Origin: Raffaelea ambrosiae
Lineage: Eukaryota; Ascomycota; Sordariomycetes; Ophiostomatales; Ophiostomataceae
Assembly: GCA_002778195.1 (NCBI GenBank)
Contig: PCDI01000005.1
Location: 3,111,102 to 3,175,101, forward strand
Direction: 5' to 3'
Length of the DNA stretch: 64,000 bases
The notes below the pieces were generated by a model, which made no database searches, was not told the origin of the DNA, and worked only from the letters and a program-made list of their open reading frames with translations. Every line of letters begins with the position of its first letter. Within the stretch, counting starts at the first letter, position 1. Below are positions 21,918 through 33,104 of the stretch, piece after piece. The position numbers and the translations under genes were made by a program.

Positions 21918-22454
21918 ATTGGTGGTATTGGTGGTTGTAATTGAGGCAAGGGGAACTATCAGGAGACAGAGAAAGACCAATGAATGTAAGAGAAATCTCC
22001 ACAAAGTTTCAGATGAGTGCCTGTGCCGAGAAGAAGATGGGCTGGCTCTGGTTTCTAGTTGGATAAACTGGAGGTTGATATACTTGCCGATTTGTGCAGA
22101 GGTCCGCTCTTGCAATCGGGTGTGCGGGTGGGTCGAAAACAGCCCACCCGCACCCAACAGGCCAGCGACTCCCTGCGCTTGTATTTATCATCATTAGGGG
22201 CCGCGGAGATGGCTCACGATCTCATCCGATACTATCCTCGGCAGTGTCAAAGGGAGACTGTTGTCGGATGACTTGGAATTTCTCGCCCGCAGCGTGATGA
22301 CTTGCGCAACTGGAACCCGATGCTGTATATAAACAAGATGGATGAACCGTGTCCAAGAGGGAATGGACTCCCCCGACCAACGAGCTTTGTCATAAAAATA
22401 ATCAGAGTTTTTGTGCAGAAAGATCCAGCCAAAGGGAAAAAAAAAAATATTAAA
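21918..22454. promoter_or_regulatory. Bidirectional promoter between the two TauD genes
   Basis: A 537-nt divergent spacer. TCATCCGA (22222-22229) and TCGGATGA (22264-22271) form an 8-bp perfect inverted repeat 34 nt apart. Between them another CGG lies at 22239-22241. CCG/CGG triplets are the half-sites of zinc-cluster regulators, and one such regulator is encoded next door. TATATAAA lies at 22326-22333, 122 nt before the second TauD start. Confidence 0.5.
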
Positions 22455-23653
22455 ATGGGCTCCATTGGCGTCGAAATCACCCCTCTTCCCAAACCTTTTG
22501 ATGGGTCGTCTATTGACTTTGGCGCTGAGCTCTCAGGGGTTGACATTGAAAACCTGACTGGTAAGACACCACACGCACTGGCAACTCATCTACTCGTGTG
22601 AAAGTCTGTTGTCACTGACAGTCGTGCCTATCAATCTCAGACGATACTTTTGCTCTAATTCGGTCCGCGCTTTACCAATACAATGTGGTTGTGATCAAGA
22701 ACCAACACACGTTGACACCACGTCTTCAATACGAACTGACCAGACGGTTCGATCCCAACGCGAGTGTCTACAGTCATGGAAGAAGCATCGACAAGCGCAG
22801 CGTGCTTCACAAAGACCTGACAACAGTCCCCACACAGCCTGAGGTCCAGGTGATTGGCCACGGCTCCGTCGACGAGTACGAGGGCTTGAGGAACCTCAAG
22901 CTCACCCACCCGCACCACAGAATCTTCCACAAGAACCCCATCCCACTCGAGGATGATCTGGACTACACCCACTTTTACCGCTGGCACATCGACTCGGCCA
23001 TGTATGACCTCGACCCGCCTCTGGTTACATCTCTTTTCGCTGCCCGGGTTCCCAAAGGCAGACGCCAAATATGCCGCTACGATGATGGCACCGGAGACGA
23101 ATTGGAAGTGCCTCTCGGCACCACGGCTTTCATTAGTGGATACCGCATGTTTGACATGCTGTCTGACGAGGACAAGACACTCGCCGCGACTAGTTTCGTC
23201 GAATATGCGCCTCACCCATACATCTGGATGAGCAAGGCAAAGTCTCGGTCGAACGGGCTCGGGCTCTTTTCTGATGGCCTCGAATTCGCCCCCGACGACA
23301 GCAGCCTGCCTCCTGTCGAGGAGGAGAAAATCAAAAAGTATCCCATGGTGTGGAAGAACCCGGAAACAGGCAGGCTGGCCATGATGGTGTATCCCACGCC
23401 GGTTCGCAAGATCCACCTGCGGGATGGGTCTGTCATTGACGATCTGGAAACGGTGAGAAACACGTTGTATCGTATGCAGCGGCCGGCCATCAGCCCAGCG
23501 TATGTCTACCCGCACGATTGGCAGGAGGGCGATTTGGTGCTGTTCAACAACCACGGCGTGCTGCATTCCATCGTTGGCGCATTTGCAGAAAACGAGGTGC
23601 GGCTCTTCCGGCAATGCAATATGGCTGCCAGCAGGCCACCACAGGGTCCATGA
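22455..23653 (+). CDS. TauD/TfdA-family Fe(II)/2-oxoglutarate dioxygenase (B)
   Basis: Two exons (22455-22560, 22641-23653; 80-nt intron) give 372 residues. Metal ligands are His151 and Asp153 in FYRWHID and a distal His344 in GVLHSIVGAF. Shared blocks with dioxygenase A are YNVVVIKNQHTLTP, the EYEGLRNLKL segment, YPMVWKNP and the Trp-Gln-Glu-Gly-Asp turn. The two proteins are clearly related but diverged (B lacks about 35 residues at the N terminus), so they are probably an old duplicate pair or independent recruits rather than a recent copy. A TATATAAA box lies 122 nt upstream. It could act on a related substrate in the same pathway, under joint control through the shared promoter. Confidence 0.93.
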
Positions 23654-24767
23654 GAGTGTATGCAGTTGGTTGAGCCTGGAAGCATGTCGAGACTTGAAAT
23701 AAAAATAAATAAAAATAAACCATACGAGTACTATGTAGCGGGCCGACAAAACGTGCCTTTAGTTTGCAGCCAATAGCGTGTTGAGAAAGGAGTCCCCCCT
23801 GAAACAGACGCCTGGGAGACAGACTTGAACTAAATTTGACAGAATTCCATAATTGTTGTGTTGGTGGAAGAATTGGCCACCTACTCCAGTTCCCATGATT
23901 TGCGCCGTCACTAGATTCTACACTTCCTCGTCGAAAAGCCAAAACATGCATGTCTGGCCTCTATCATCACTGGACTGCTCGTACACTTCAAATTGCGAAA
24001 TTCCTCTCTGCAGCTGAAAGTCGTCTTCGCCCTCCAAGCCTCCCGGCAACACTTGTTCAGGGATTGGACACCTTCTGGAAGCCCTCCTCAGCAGGGCGAT
24101 CGCAGAACCGGGCACTGCGCTGTGACGAACTCGAGAAACCTGTTTTCTTGTTCCACTCTTGTCTAAGGCCATCCTGCATTTCTTCTTCGGCGTTTCATTC
24201 CCCAGCCATTCGATGTTCCATTCGATCCCTCTGTCACGTGTACGATGCGATGCAATACGTGGTCACCCGTGTCAATCTTGTGTCCCGATCCCAGATGCAA
24301 GCATGCTGTTCCTGCAACATCGAGTCGACGTCATATCTTGGAGCTCGAGACAAAGACTGCGTGGCCGAAGCGCCCTGCGATTTAGTGGCCAGGTCGTAAC
24401 CCCTGTATGCCGATCACTGGAGACGGCGCGTGTCGCGACATGAACTGCATGTTAGCTAGCGGTCGGTTCCTGGCCCGTCTGTGGCATGCCAGGGCGCTTG
24501 CAAGTCGAAAAAGGTAAAAGTGTGATAAGCGGCTTATTCGCTGTTATTGGCCATTGCTTTTCGACATTTCTTTCAGGAGGCCATACAAAGACCGCACACA
24601 TAGTCTACCCTTACGACGCCATGACGTGTGCGGTGGGTACGCCAACAAAGCCCGCCTGCCCGAACAAGAAAAAAAGAAAGAGCAGCTCAGATTTCTGTCA
24701 AACGTGTCTGCATCTGCTTCAATTGCCCTTGCCAGACCGAGTTGCATCGACACATTACTGCCCAAAA
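23654..24767. other. Intergenic, no gene seen
   Basis: 1.1 kb downstream of dioxygenase B. Open frames on both strands lack family features. AT-rich just after the stop (AAATAAAAATAAA-like, a likely 3' processing region), then mixed composition. Confidence 0.6.
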
Positions 24768-25958
24768 ATGGGGAGCACCTTGCCGTGGAAGATTTTGGGG
24801 CTGTTGGTTGTCTGTGTGTTGATACTGTACCCATTAGCGTCCTTGTCGTCGTATGAAGTAAGTCGGGGTCTTTCTATATGTCTTGGCACGGCCTCTCCTT
24901 GGCCTCTCCTTGCCAGAGCTGCTGGCACTGACAAGAGACTCTCTCTCTCTCTCTCCCCAGAATTTCGCGAGCAAGGCAGCCGAGATCCTCACGCAGGCGA
25001 CACCGTCCAAAAAGTACGAGCGGCCTCTGGTACTGTACTCGTATGCCGAATCCGAGTCGAATCGCCAGAACCTCGACTTCTTTGTGCAGAAAGGGATCCA
25101 CGGCGCGGCCGACTTTGTCTTCATCTTCAACGGAGCGACCAACGCCACCAAACTGGTGCCGTCGCACGAAAATGTCGAGGTGGTTGAGCGGAACAACACC
25201 TGCTACGACCTGGGTGCGTTTGGCGAGGTGCTGCAGCGGAATGATCGGTGGACGAAGTACAAGCGGTTCATTCTGATGAACGCAAGCGTCCGGGGCCCTT
25301 TCTTCCCCAACTACATGAAGCCGTGCTGGACCAATGCGTTTTTGGATCGTCTGAACGATCGCATCAAGGTGCGTTTCCCTTCCTTTCCCCCCCTCCCCAT
25401 GGGGACGTTCCTGGGGAAGCGGTCCTGGGTAGCATTATGGCCCCGTGAAGCAGTGTGGCTGACCAGCTGTTGCAGCTGATGGGAACAACAATCAACTGCG
25501 AGCCTCAGCCGCATCTGCAGTCCATGGTTCTGGCCACGGACGACATTGGCATGTCGATTCTGCTCGACAAAAAACTGGCGACCTCGCTTCAACAGGCGAA
25601 CAAATGGGGAACCAAAGACGACCCGGTCGGCCTGACGGCCTGCTTCGAAGACCGCAAGAAGGCCGTGCACTCGGAGATTGGCATCACAGGGCTGATCCGG
25701 TCGCAGGGCTACGAGGTGGACGTGATGCTGACGTCGTTCAGCGTCAACGAAGAGAACCTCACATCGTACTGCGGCGCTCCCGACAAGCACTACCAAGATC
25801 CGCTGGTGAATGACAAGTACTTTGGCACGACCATCCACCCGTATGAGATGGTGTTCATCAAGACCAATCGAGGCATCGCAGAGCGAACGATTGAGATTAT
25901 GACCCAGTGGCACTTGAGCAGGGCTTGGACCAGCTGGGATGCATGTCTAGTCGAGTAA
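24768..25958 (+). CDS. Type II membrane protein, glycosyltransferase-like, family not assigned
   Basis: Three exons (24768-24857, 24961-25368, 25476-25958) give 326 residues. Residues 8-28 (ILGLLVVCVLILYPLASL) form a signal anchor, so the rest should lie in the Golgi or ER lumen. The core RPLVLYSYAESESNRQNLDFF, DFVFIFNGATNA, VVERNNTCYDLGAFGEVL, then YKRFILMNASVRGPFFP resembles the nucleotide-sugar/acceptor region of RgpF/rhamnan-type glycosyltransferases, in which an N-x2-C/R-D-x-G-A motif precedes a hydrophobic 'fills-the-cup' turn. I am not certain of this family. A later block, LATDDIGMSILLDKK, has acidic residues that could bind metal. All introns are phase 0. It is co-oriented with nothing nearby and converges on the zinc-cluster gene at 26360-28574. 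Confidence 0.82.
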
Positions 25959-26359
25959 CATGGTAGAACAATAGCAAATAGAAAGTGACGACTCACAAGA
26001 ACGGGAAAATAAAAAAGGAATAGAGAAAGAAAAGGTATTCTACAAGAAAATCTAGAGTGGTGCCAACTTTCCGCCAAAACAAAAGAGACGACACTTTGTG
26101 GTGTATAGGCATGGGTCATGCTGAACGCCCAGCCGAGGAACTGCCAAAGCTGGCTGTCATGACAGTGGCGCGTGGGGAGGCGATGCTGGCGTTGGAGCAC
26201 TCTTTGGCCAGGGGAATCGTTGTCTCGCAAATTAACTACGCGTAGTCTCTGTGCCGGCAGCACAGAAAGCTTTTTAGAAAGCAGGACCAAGTTCGGAATA
26301 GAACCCGAAATAGACGAATCCAGGGAGATACGAAGAGCACGGTACCGTCGCTACCTGCG
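25959..26359. other. Convergent intergenic spacer, no gene seen
   Basis: Holds the 3' ends of the glycosyltransferase-like gene (+) and the second zinc-cluster regulator (-). No coding frame is supported. Confidence 0.6.
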
Positions 26360-28574
26360 TTACGGGCTGGCATCCCATCCAGGAGCAAAGATGTCTGCGA
26401 ACCAAGCGCCAACCTCTTCCGTCATGCCAAGGCTGAACCCATCTCCGTCTCCAAAGTTGGTCTCGTCGACCTCCTGGACCCCACGAGCGCCGGTCTCCCT
26501 CTCCTGCCACGAACCCAGCCACGCACTTTTCATGATACGGATGGCCCTCGGGGCACAGCTGAACAGGTCGCTGCCGTCCGGGTTGCGCGAGAACTTGGCG
26601 GCCAACGGAGACTCATCAAACCGAGAGCCCAATGTGTCCAGGATGCCGCCGACGTCCAGGTGCTGGCGCGCCATCAGGTAGTCCCACCCAAAGCTGTTCT
26701 CCCTGACGAGGCGGTACATCATAATGCAGAAGAAGGAGAGTTGCACGACGTGCTGAAATGACAAAGAGTAGAAGAACTGCGGTATGGGCATCAGAAAGAC
26801 CTCTCGGTACCAGTTCTTGGTGAGGTACAGACACCTCGCCAGCATGTCGATTTGCCACTTGTTGTCGTGGGCCTCGGTTTCCTTCGGGCCGGGCGCGCTC
26901 TTCACTGTGCCCAGGGGGCCCAATGCCACTGCACATATGGCCGCTTCCGCGTGGATTGTGGCGCGTTGGCAGGCAAGAGATACTAGAGGGGGGGGGGGGG
27001 GGGGGCAGAGGGACAAAAAAGAAAGTCACCGTCAGCAAGTGCGTTCTAGACGGACGTCAGCCCTCCAGCCCTCGGAGAGGCAACCCGAACAAACGACTGG
27101 CCTTGGCGACTGTCCTCGGCCTCAACGACGACTCTCCATGTGTTTGTGGACGACTGACTTACAGTTCTGGGGTATATTGGTCGGCTGCATGCGTTCCACC
27201 TCTCGAAGCCTAGCTAGCAGCGCCTGGATCTGGAATTCCTGCAGGAGACGTTCTTTTTCGGACGTCTGCGCGCTGCTGTGAACAGCCGGTGGGGGGATGT
27301 CCCCAACAATGCGCTGCAGCCGGACCTGGTGGGCAAGCACCCGGTCGAGCGGTGTTTCCGGAGTAGCGTCGAGGAAGTAGAGGCACTCCTCCAGATTCTC
27401 GACCCACGACAGGGGCGACGGCTTGTGGTGCAGCTGAGATACCAACCCCGTTACCAAATAACTCGCCAGCAAAGCCCGCTTCACTTCCATGCTCTGCTCC
27501 GGGCGAAACTCGGATGGAATCCTCAGCCGGAACCCCTGGCTTCGTAGACAGTCGAGGGGGTGGCTGTCGGTCCCTGTGGCCGCGGACGCACCACTACCTG
27601 GACCTGCTGGTGGTGGTGGTACTGGAACCAGGGGGCCTCGCGGAGGGGCAAACCGCGACATGTGCGGCTGGTCCAGGCCGAGGTCCTGTACCATGGCCAC
27701 CAATATATGGCTGTACATCAGCATGAACGACTCGCCGCCCATGTAGCATTTGGACCACCCCATGTAGCCCAGCAGGCCCAGAACGTGGTCCAGGGAGCGC
27801 TGGTGTTGGACAACAACCTGCTCGGCCAGCAGCGACCGGAACCGCTTCCCGAGCGCCTGCTGGAGCACGGCAGAGGAGGCACAGCACGCCTTGATGCTGA
27901 GCCACAGCATGGGACTCGACTGGCCCAGCTCCCTGGCCGTTGTCGACGCCGGGATGTGAACAAACGGAAAGGCCTTCAGCCGCTCATTGCGGAACGTGTC
28001 CAACGCCGCCTCCGCCTCGTGCCAGCTCATCTCAAGATCGGGTCCCAGCACGCCGTCCACAGCTGGCTCGTTGGCGGCGGCGGCGGCCACTGGCGGCAAT
28101 GCCGGAATCGACGATGTGGCGTGCTGGTCAGCCGTTACTATACAGAGACCACCAGAATTCTGTATGCGCTCGTTCTGGCTCCGAGGGGGACTTCCGGCTG
28201 GTTGCCTGCTCACACCAGGCACTGTCCCCAACAGCTGCGCCAGCTCATCGAGGCGCTTCTCCAACTGATCGGTCCTGCTTCGCATAGAGACACGAGGACT
28301 ATCCGCGGCATCGCTTCGCGGCCCGGTATTCCCGCCTTTTCGTTTCGGTCCTGGCTTGCGCCGAACACCTGTTGCCGGCTGGCAGGCTTTCTTCAGCCGG
28401 CCACATCTTTGCGCCATATCGGTGAATCAGCCGGGGATGCCTCGATATATTGGCAAGGCAGGGGATGCAACCAGGTAGTTACCTCTCACACGAAAGATCC
28501 GGTCCACGCAAAGTGCACTTGGCCTTGGCTGTGGCACATTGCTTGCAGGCTTTGCCATAAGCGGTGTTCGGCAT
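26360..28574 (-). CDS. Zn2Cys6 zinc-cluster transcription factor (second)
   Basis: Three exons on the minus strand (28574-28483, 28406-27163, 26982-26360) give 652 residues. The short first exon begins MPNTAYGKACKQCATAKAKC, and its splice to exon 2 yields CERCGRLKKACQPA. The cluster is C-x2-C-x6-C-x8-C-x2-C-x6-C, within the range for this family. A basic linker (GVRRKPGPKRKGG) and a leucine-rich dimerisation helix (RTDQLEKRLDELAQLLGTVPG) follow, then the helical middle domain (about residues 170-430) with TFRNERLKAFPFVHIPAS. Intron 2 (180 nt) contains an 18-nt poly-C on this strand. The first exon is under 40 codons and is easy to miss. Targets are unknown. Confidence 0.9.
26986..27005. repeat. 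Poly-G tract
   Basis: About 18 consecutive G on the plus strand, in the second intron of the zinc-cluster gene, close to its acceptor. It forms a long pyrimidine tract before the AG on the coding strand. Confidence 0.85.
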
Positions 28575-30520
28575 GTTGGAAAGGCAATCGCAATGCAGAC
28601 CAGGCCACACCGAGGAGCCAAGAGAAGCAAATCGAGCTGGCAGAGGTGTCCTGGGGGGCCGAGGGGGGGGGCTTGTCGTCGCCGGTGCGGAAGGCTATGG
28701 TTTTATGAATGCCGTCGGGGATCCGAATTGTGGGGTCGCCAATCCCGTCGGCGTGTTTTGGCAAGACTCCACTCCGACTCTCTTGTATTGCTATGTAGCT
28801 TAGTTGTGCACCGTGGAGCAATGTAGGGCCAACACCGTCGGGGTTGGCGCCCAATGTCGACCAGAGATAATATCCCGGTCAGTCAGACATGGAGATGCTT
28901 CGCTCCACATGCCCCTACCTTCAGCGAGACAGGCAAGTGAAATAGAAAGCTGCTGGGCTGCCAAGACGGAGGCCAGCCCTGTCTCTCAGCAGACGCAACA
29001 GCAAGCCTGTCTCACAATTCAGTTGGCCGGAAACAAGGCAGTAGCCTCGGCGCCAGCCCCGTCCAAGAACCTGCTCCCGTCGCCCGACAAATTTAGTTCG
29101 GTGTTCTTTCGAAATCAGTTCCGCACCACGACAAGCTCGTTTTTTTTTTTCAAATTCCGGCAACATAAATTCTGCCAATACAGCGCAACACCGTCAAAAT
29201 AGCACGCAGTGTCAGTTGGCTGATTTTCTTGCCAAGGCTAAAATGGGGTGTTCTAAACGCAGGTGATGAAAAGGTAAGGTCTGAGGTTGTGCAAGACGGA
29301 ACACTTCTCTCCTACCTCACCTGTCGTTGGTGGTAAAATAAAACATGCAGGCAAGCACTAGTTTGTAGATGAGATTTTCTTCGATTTCTCGGTCACACGC
29401 GCAATATAGGATCGCAAGGAGCCATTGGGGTCTTTCTAAAGGCAACGAGTATACAAAAGCTGTACAACTGACTACCCAGTTTTCCAACTTCTTTTCCAAC
29501 TTCTTTGATGTCTGCCCTTGTCATGTTTATTATTTTTCTTGTTCCTTTCGATTGTCTTTCCTTCTTGTTTGATACGTAGTACACAGTTAGCATCCTCACA
29601 AAGGATTGTCCAGGTTTCCATGACCTGAAGTCTTCCTATTGGATCATTAGCTATGCGTGGCTGTATCACTTAACAATGCCATTGGAGGATGTGAACGGAA
29701 GCACACTAGCCAATTTCGAAGCCGCTGCTGGAGGAATGAAAGGATCCGAACATGTGCGAATGCCTATTTCGTTACAATATGCAGCCCACCCTGTCATTCA
29801 ATAATAAGTTGCGGCTAGATGCCAAGGCTAGATGCCGGTATGGCAGGTTTTTTCCGCAGACGAGGTCAAAGTAGAGTACGAAAAAAAAGGCAAAAATCAT
29901 TAAGTAATAGGAAAAACTAGATCGTTACTAGTCATGTCTGAGCCACAGCAAGCCACGGAGGAAGACAGGATCCTGTTGGGCGTTGTCGGGGCGGTAAGAT
30001 CCATCGTTGGATTGGTGCATCGCTGCATTGAGCATTAGCTCGTACCACCGTACTTCCGCCATAGTGGGGTCTTTCTGGGGGCCAAGTCCCTATTGCCTGC
30101 TAAAACGGGGAAGAGCATTTCCAGTGAATTTGGCAACCCATGATACCAGAGGAATCTGGGGGCTGGATTATAGCCAGCCAAATTAAAAGCTTCGTTTGGT
30201 GTACTGCAACTAGAGCATCCAAGACGAGGATGAGTTCCCATCACAAGGTCCGTGGCGTGGCACCGAGGACGAAAGGACCTAGTCTGTTACACGCCAATCC
30301 ATTGTGAATTCTTGAAGGGTTATGGCAAGGATCAGGGTGATTGTAGAAGAAGAATCACCATGAACTGTTTTCGTCTCAAGAAGCTTGAAGAGTTGGCTCT
30401 GAGATGTATAAAAGACCCCGCTCTTTCCAGTCGAGAATGTAATCAACCAGAGTCGACAAACACTTACAGCATCAAACTACGAGAACTTTCACATATCACC
30501 CAGCAATCTATACAAGAACC
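28575..30520. other. Intergenic, about 1.9 kb
   Basis: No intact gene. A possible orphan 5' exon begins at ATG 29934: it encodes MSEPQQATEEDRILLGVVGA and ends in a GTAAGA donor at 29994, but no matching downstream exon was found. A tandem pair GGCTAGATGCC lies near 29813-29837. The last 120 nt are the promoter of the secreted six-cysteine protein. Confidence 0.5.
30407..30414 (+). promoter_or_regulatory. TATA box of the secreted six-cysteine protein
   Basis: TATAAAAG lies about 114 nt upstream of the ATG at 30521; the leader between is A-rich and C-rich as in strongly expressed fungal genes. Confidence 0.65.
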
Positions 30521-30959
30521 ATGCAGTTCAGCAAGGTCACCGCAGCTCTTCTCTTCCTGGCCACCGGGGCTCTGGGGCATGCCATTGACACCCGTGAAGC
30601 TGCCATCGCCAAGGACGCTGGTCTGTTGTCCAACTGCTTTGTTCCCTCAGCTCACAACTAGCCAGCACATTGCCTAATGACTCTCCTCAACACAGATCTC
30701 GCGTGCAACTGCCCAAACAACTGTAGTCACAAAGACGGCAGCTCTTGCCTGTACTGGGACGATTTCCTTTTCATAAAAGATATTCTGCTCAGGGTCGGCA
30801 GTACGTTGTTCGCTCCTGTTCCTGTCCCTTCCGTTTGAATTCTGATTCGCCCTCGGCAACTGCTCTTATAATTACGCTGACTTTCGAATAGCCTGTCACC
30901 CTGTTGGAACAAATGGTCGTCTGGAGTGTGTTCCCGATCCTTTTGGTGGTACGAGATAG
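30521..30959 (+). CDS. Small secreted cysteine-rich protein (90 residues), unknown function
   Basis: Three small exons (30521-30620, 30696-30800, 30892-30959) close in frame to 90 residues. Residues 1-20 (MQFSKVTAALLFLATGALGH) are a classic signal peptide. The mature part begins around Ala-Ile-Asp-Thr-Arg, followed by six cysteines in two groups: ACNCPNNC, GSSC, then TCHPVG and LEC. The last exon begins by completing Thr-Cys-His. Six cysteines suggest three disulfides. Introns are 75 and 91 nt with GT-AG ends; intron 1 contains a CTAAT branch-like site. No frame this short would be found by a 60-codon cut-off because of the splicing. It could be an effector, a defensin-like peptide or a cell-wall protein; nothing decides between these. 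It has a strong TATA promoter. Confidence 0.75.
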
Positions 30960-31143
30960 AACCTGGTTTTTCTGCTATCAGCCGCGTAACCAAGACACAA
31001 CACGCCATTCACTTCTTCGACAACTACTTTTGTACTCTTTTACAACGCACATGAAAAAAACTTTGGTAGATGAAGAAAAGAAAACAAAATTGAGTCTTGC
31101 TGGGGTGCGGCCCTTATTATGCGAGCGGTATATACGGAAATTA

Positions 31144-33104
31144 TCACACCAGGTCTTTCAATACACCTTCTTCCTTTTCCATCTCTGTGATTCCATTACG
31201 CCCGTCACTCAAATCGACTCCAATAATGATGTCATCGCCTGCAAAGTAACCGTCTGAGGGCCCCATGTATTCGAATGTTGTGGGTGCTTCGGAATGTTCG
31301 CATGGGTAGATCGGTACGGGCCAGATTTTGCTGAAAGCATAATAGAGCACTCCCGCCACCGCAAATGCCAGCTCCAAGGCCAGCGAGTAGAGATGCTGGC
31401 TTCCCTCATTATAGTTCTTCTGAAATTTCCCTGGAAGTCCGTTGATAACAATAGCCACGCCAATAGCCCATGCCACAAAAGCGCGGATATTGAAACCGTA
31501 CCAGAACCAGTAGGGGCTGCTGGAGCTTCCCTTGTAGAGTGACGGGATGTGAACGTTGCCTTTCCGAATAAAGAAGTAATCGGTGCTAAATTGTACTCGT
31601 CAGCGAGGAGCTGCACACCAGACAAAGAAGTGGAATGCGTCTTACATCATAATCCCGACCAGCGGTGACAGAAAACACACATAGGAGTTCAAAAATGTGA
31701 GAAAGCTCTGTGCCGAGGAGATAAGTTTCCAAGGAACCGTAGCCACAGAGAGGACAGCACACAGGACCTGTCCGCGGGTGATGCTGTTCAAGGATGTTAG
31801 TCGCAACGTTGTCAGATGGCCGATACGTGCGTTTTGAAATTGCTCACTTGAAATATCTCGGAAACAGACCGCTCAGGTCGGACCCCACAGGAAGGGCATT
31901 AGCGGCCAAGTTTGTGGCGACAACAGCCAGAATCTGGACCAAGCAAGCTAGAAACACCGCTGTTCGGGCACCTGCATGCCAGTAATGGTCGAGAATGGCC
32001 CCGTAGAGGTCCCAGATATTCCAGTATGCTGTCCCCCAGAGTGTCTTCACAGCGCTCGAGGATGCAATGCCAAGGAACGTGCAGAACGACTTTGCGATGA
32101 CTAGCCCAACAAACTGAGGCCAGGTTGTGCTCGCGGGATTCTTGGCGTACCGGGCCAGGTCGGGATTCGACGTGACCTCTGGGATGATGCCTCCAGCAAC
32201 AGTGTTGATACCAGTCATGAATGCCCAGCCTAGCGCCGACGATGACGCGATGGTCGTGTTCAGGGCCTTCGTCTCTCCCAAGCCACCAGCCTTTCCGACG
32301 ACGAAGGCGAAGGTAGCAATCAAAACCGGCGGCGCCAGAATGCTTTTGGCGGTATATAGCCATCTAGCGCGCGAGGGGTGGATGAACATGAAGCCCAGTT
32401 GGATGAACCAAAATACGAAGAAGGCCGTGATTCCCTGTGTCGTCGAGCCGGAGGAGGCGGGAAGGTGGTTCGGGACGTTTGTCCATTTGTGTCCAAATGC
32501 GCAACGGAGCATGACACTCGTGAGTTGTCCAGCGTAATACGACTGTGTTCCGAAGAAGAAGATGGCGACGATGCCGCGGACGAAAACAAAGAACAGAGAA
32601 CCAAACATCCCCGAACATAGGCGGACGAAGACAGGATAGCCCACGTGGTAGACCGAGGGACCGCGCGAATTCATGACCAGCATGACACCTGTGATGATGG
32701 TCGCTACGATGCCCGCCAACGTCGCATGCCACCACAACTGTCCAGTTAGCTTGATGCATCCTCCGACAATAGACAGCCGCGGAGTGGCCCAGGCTTACCA
32801 TGCCCAGGCTGATCAGGCTGGATCCCGTATTCCAGGCATTCGGGTTGAAAGACACAGCCCAGAAGAAAGCGAAATAGTTCCAGTAGGACCAGAGGCGTGC
32901 TGGAGGCCTGTAGGCTCACAATGCATCCGTGTCGTGTCAGCAAGATTGGCTCCAATGGGCGCGGTCGCCATGAACATTCTGAAGAGAGACGTACGGCGTT
33001 GGGTCAAGATCCTCGTTTCCCCATTTTTTGTTTGTCTCTTGGGACTCCCGGAAGGCACTCTCCTTCGTCCTCAACAGGTTGTCTATTTTCGTGAGAACCG
33101 ACAT
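31144..33104 (-). CDS. NCS1-family nucleobase/ureide:cation symporter
   Basis: Five exons on the minus strand (33104-32995, 32907-32799, 32737-31848, 31783-31646, 31585-31144) give 562 residues with about 12 membrane segments. The family imports uracil, allantoin, uridine, cytosine or purines with a cation. Seen: N-terminal PTPPPARLWSYWNYFAFFW, FNPNAWNTGSSLISLGM, then RGPSVYHVGYPVFVRLCSGM (helix 2-3), the WPQFVGLVIAKSF loop, PRYFNITRGQVLCA and FIRKGNVHIPSLYKG, all spliced to match the family. C-terminal tail is acidic and cytosolic. It is divergent from the PuuE-type gene across 494 nt that contain GATA sites, which suggests a ureide substrate (allantoin), by context. Confidence 0.93.

Noticed and set aside
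21918..22157. Upstream extension of TauD dioxygenase A with a hydrophobic segment
   Set aside because: The MPAREV start gives normal family length, and the extension lies in the divergent promoter and has no family match.
30035..30244. Minus-strand frame of 69 codons upstream of the secreted protein
   Set aside because: No signal, domain or promoter; overlaps the likely promoter region of the real gene.
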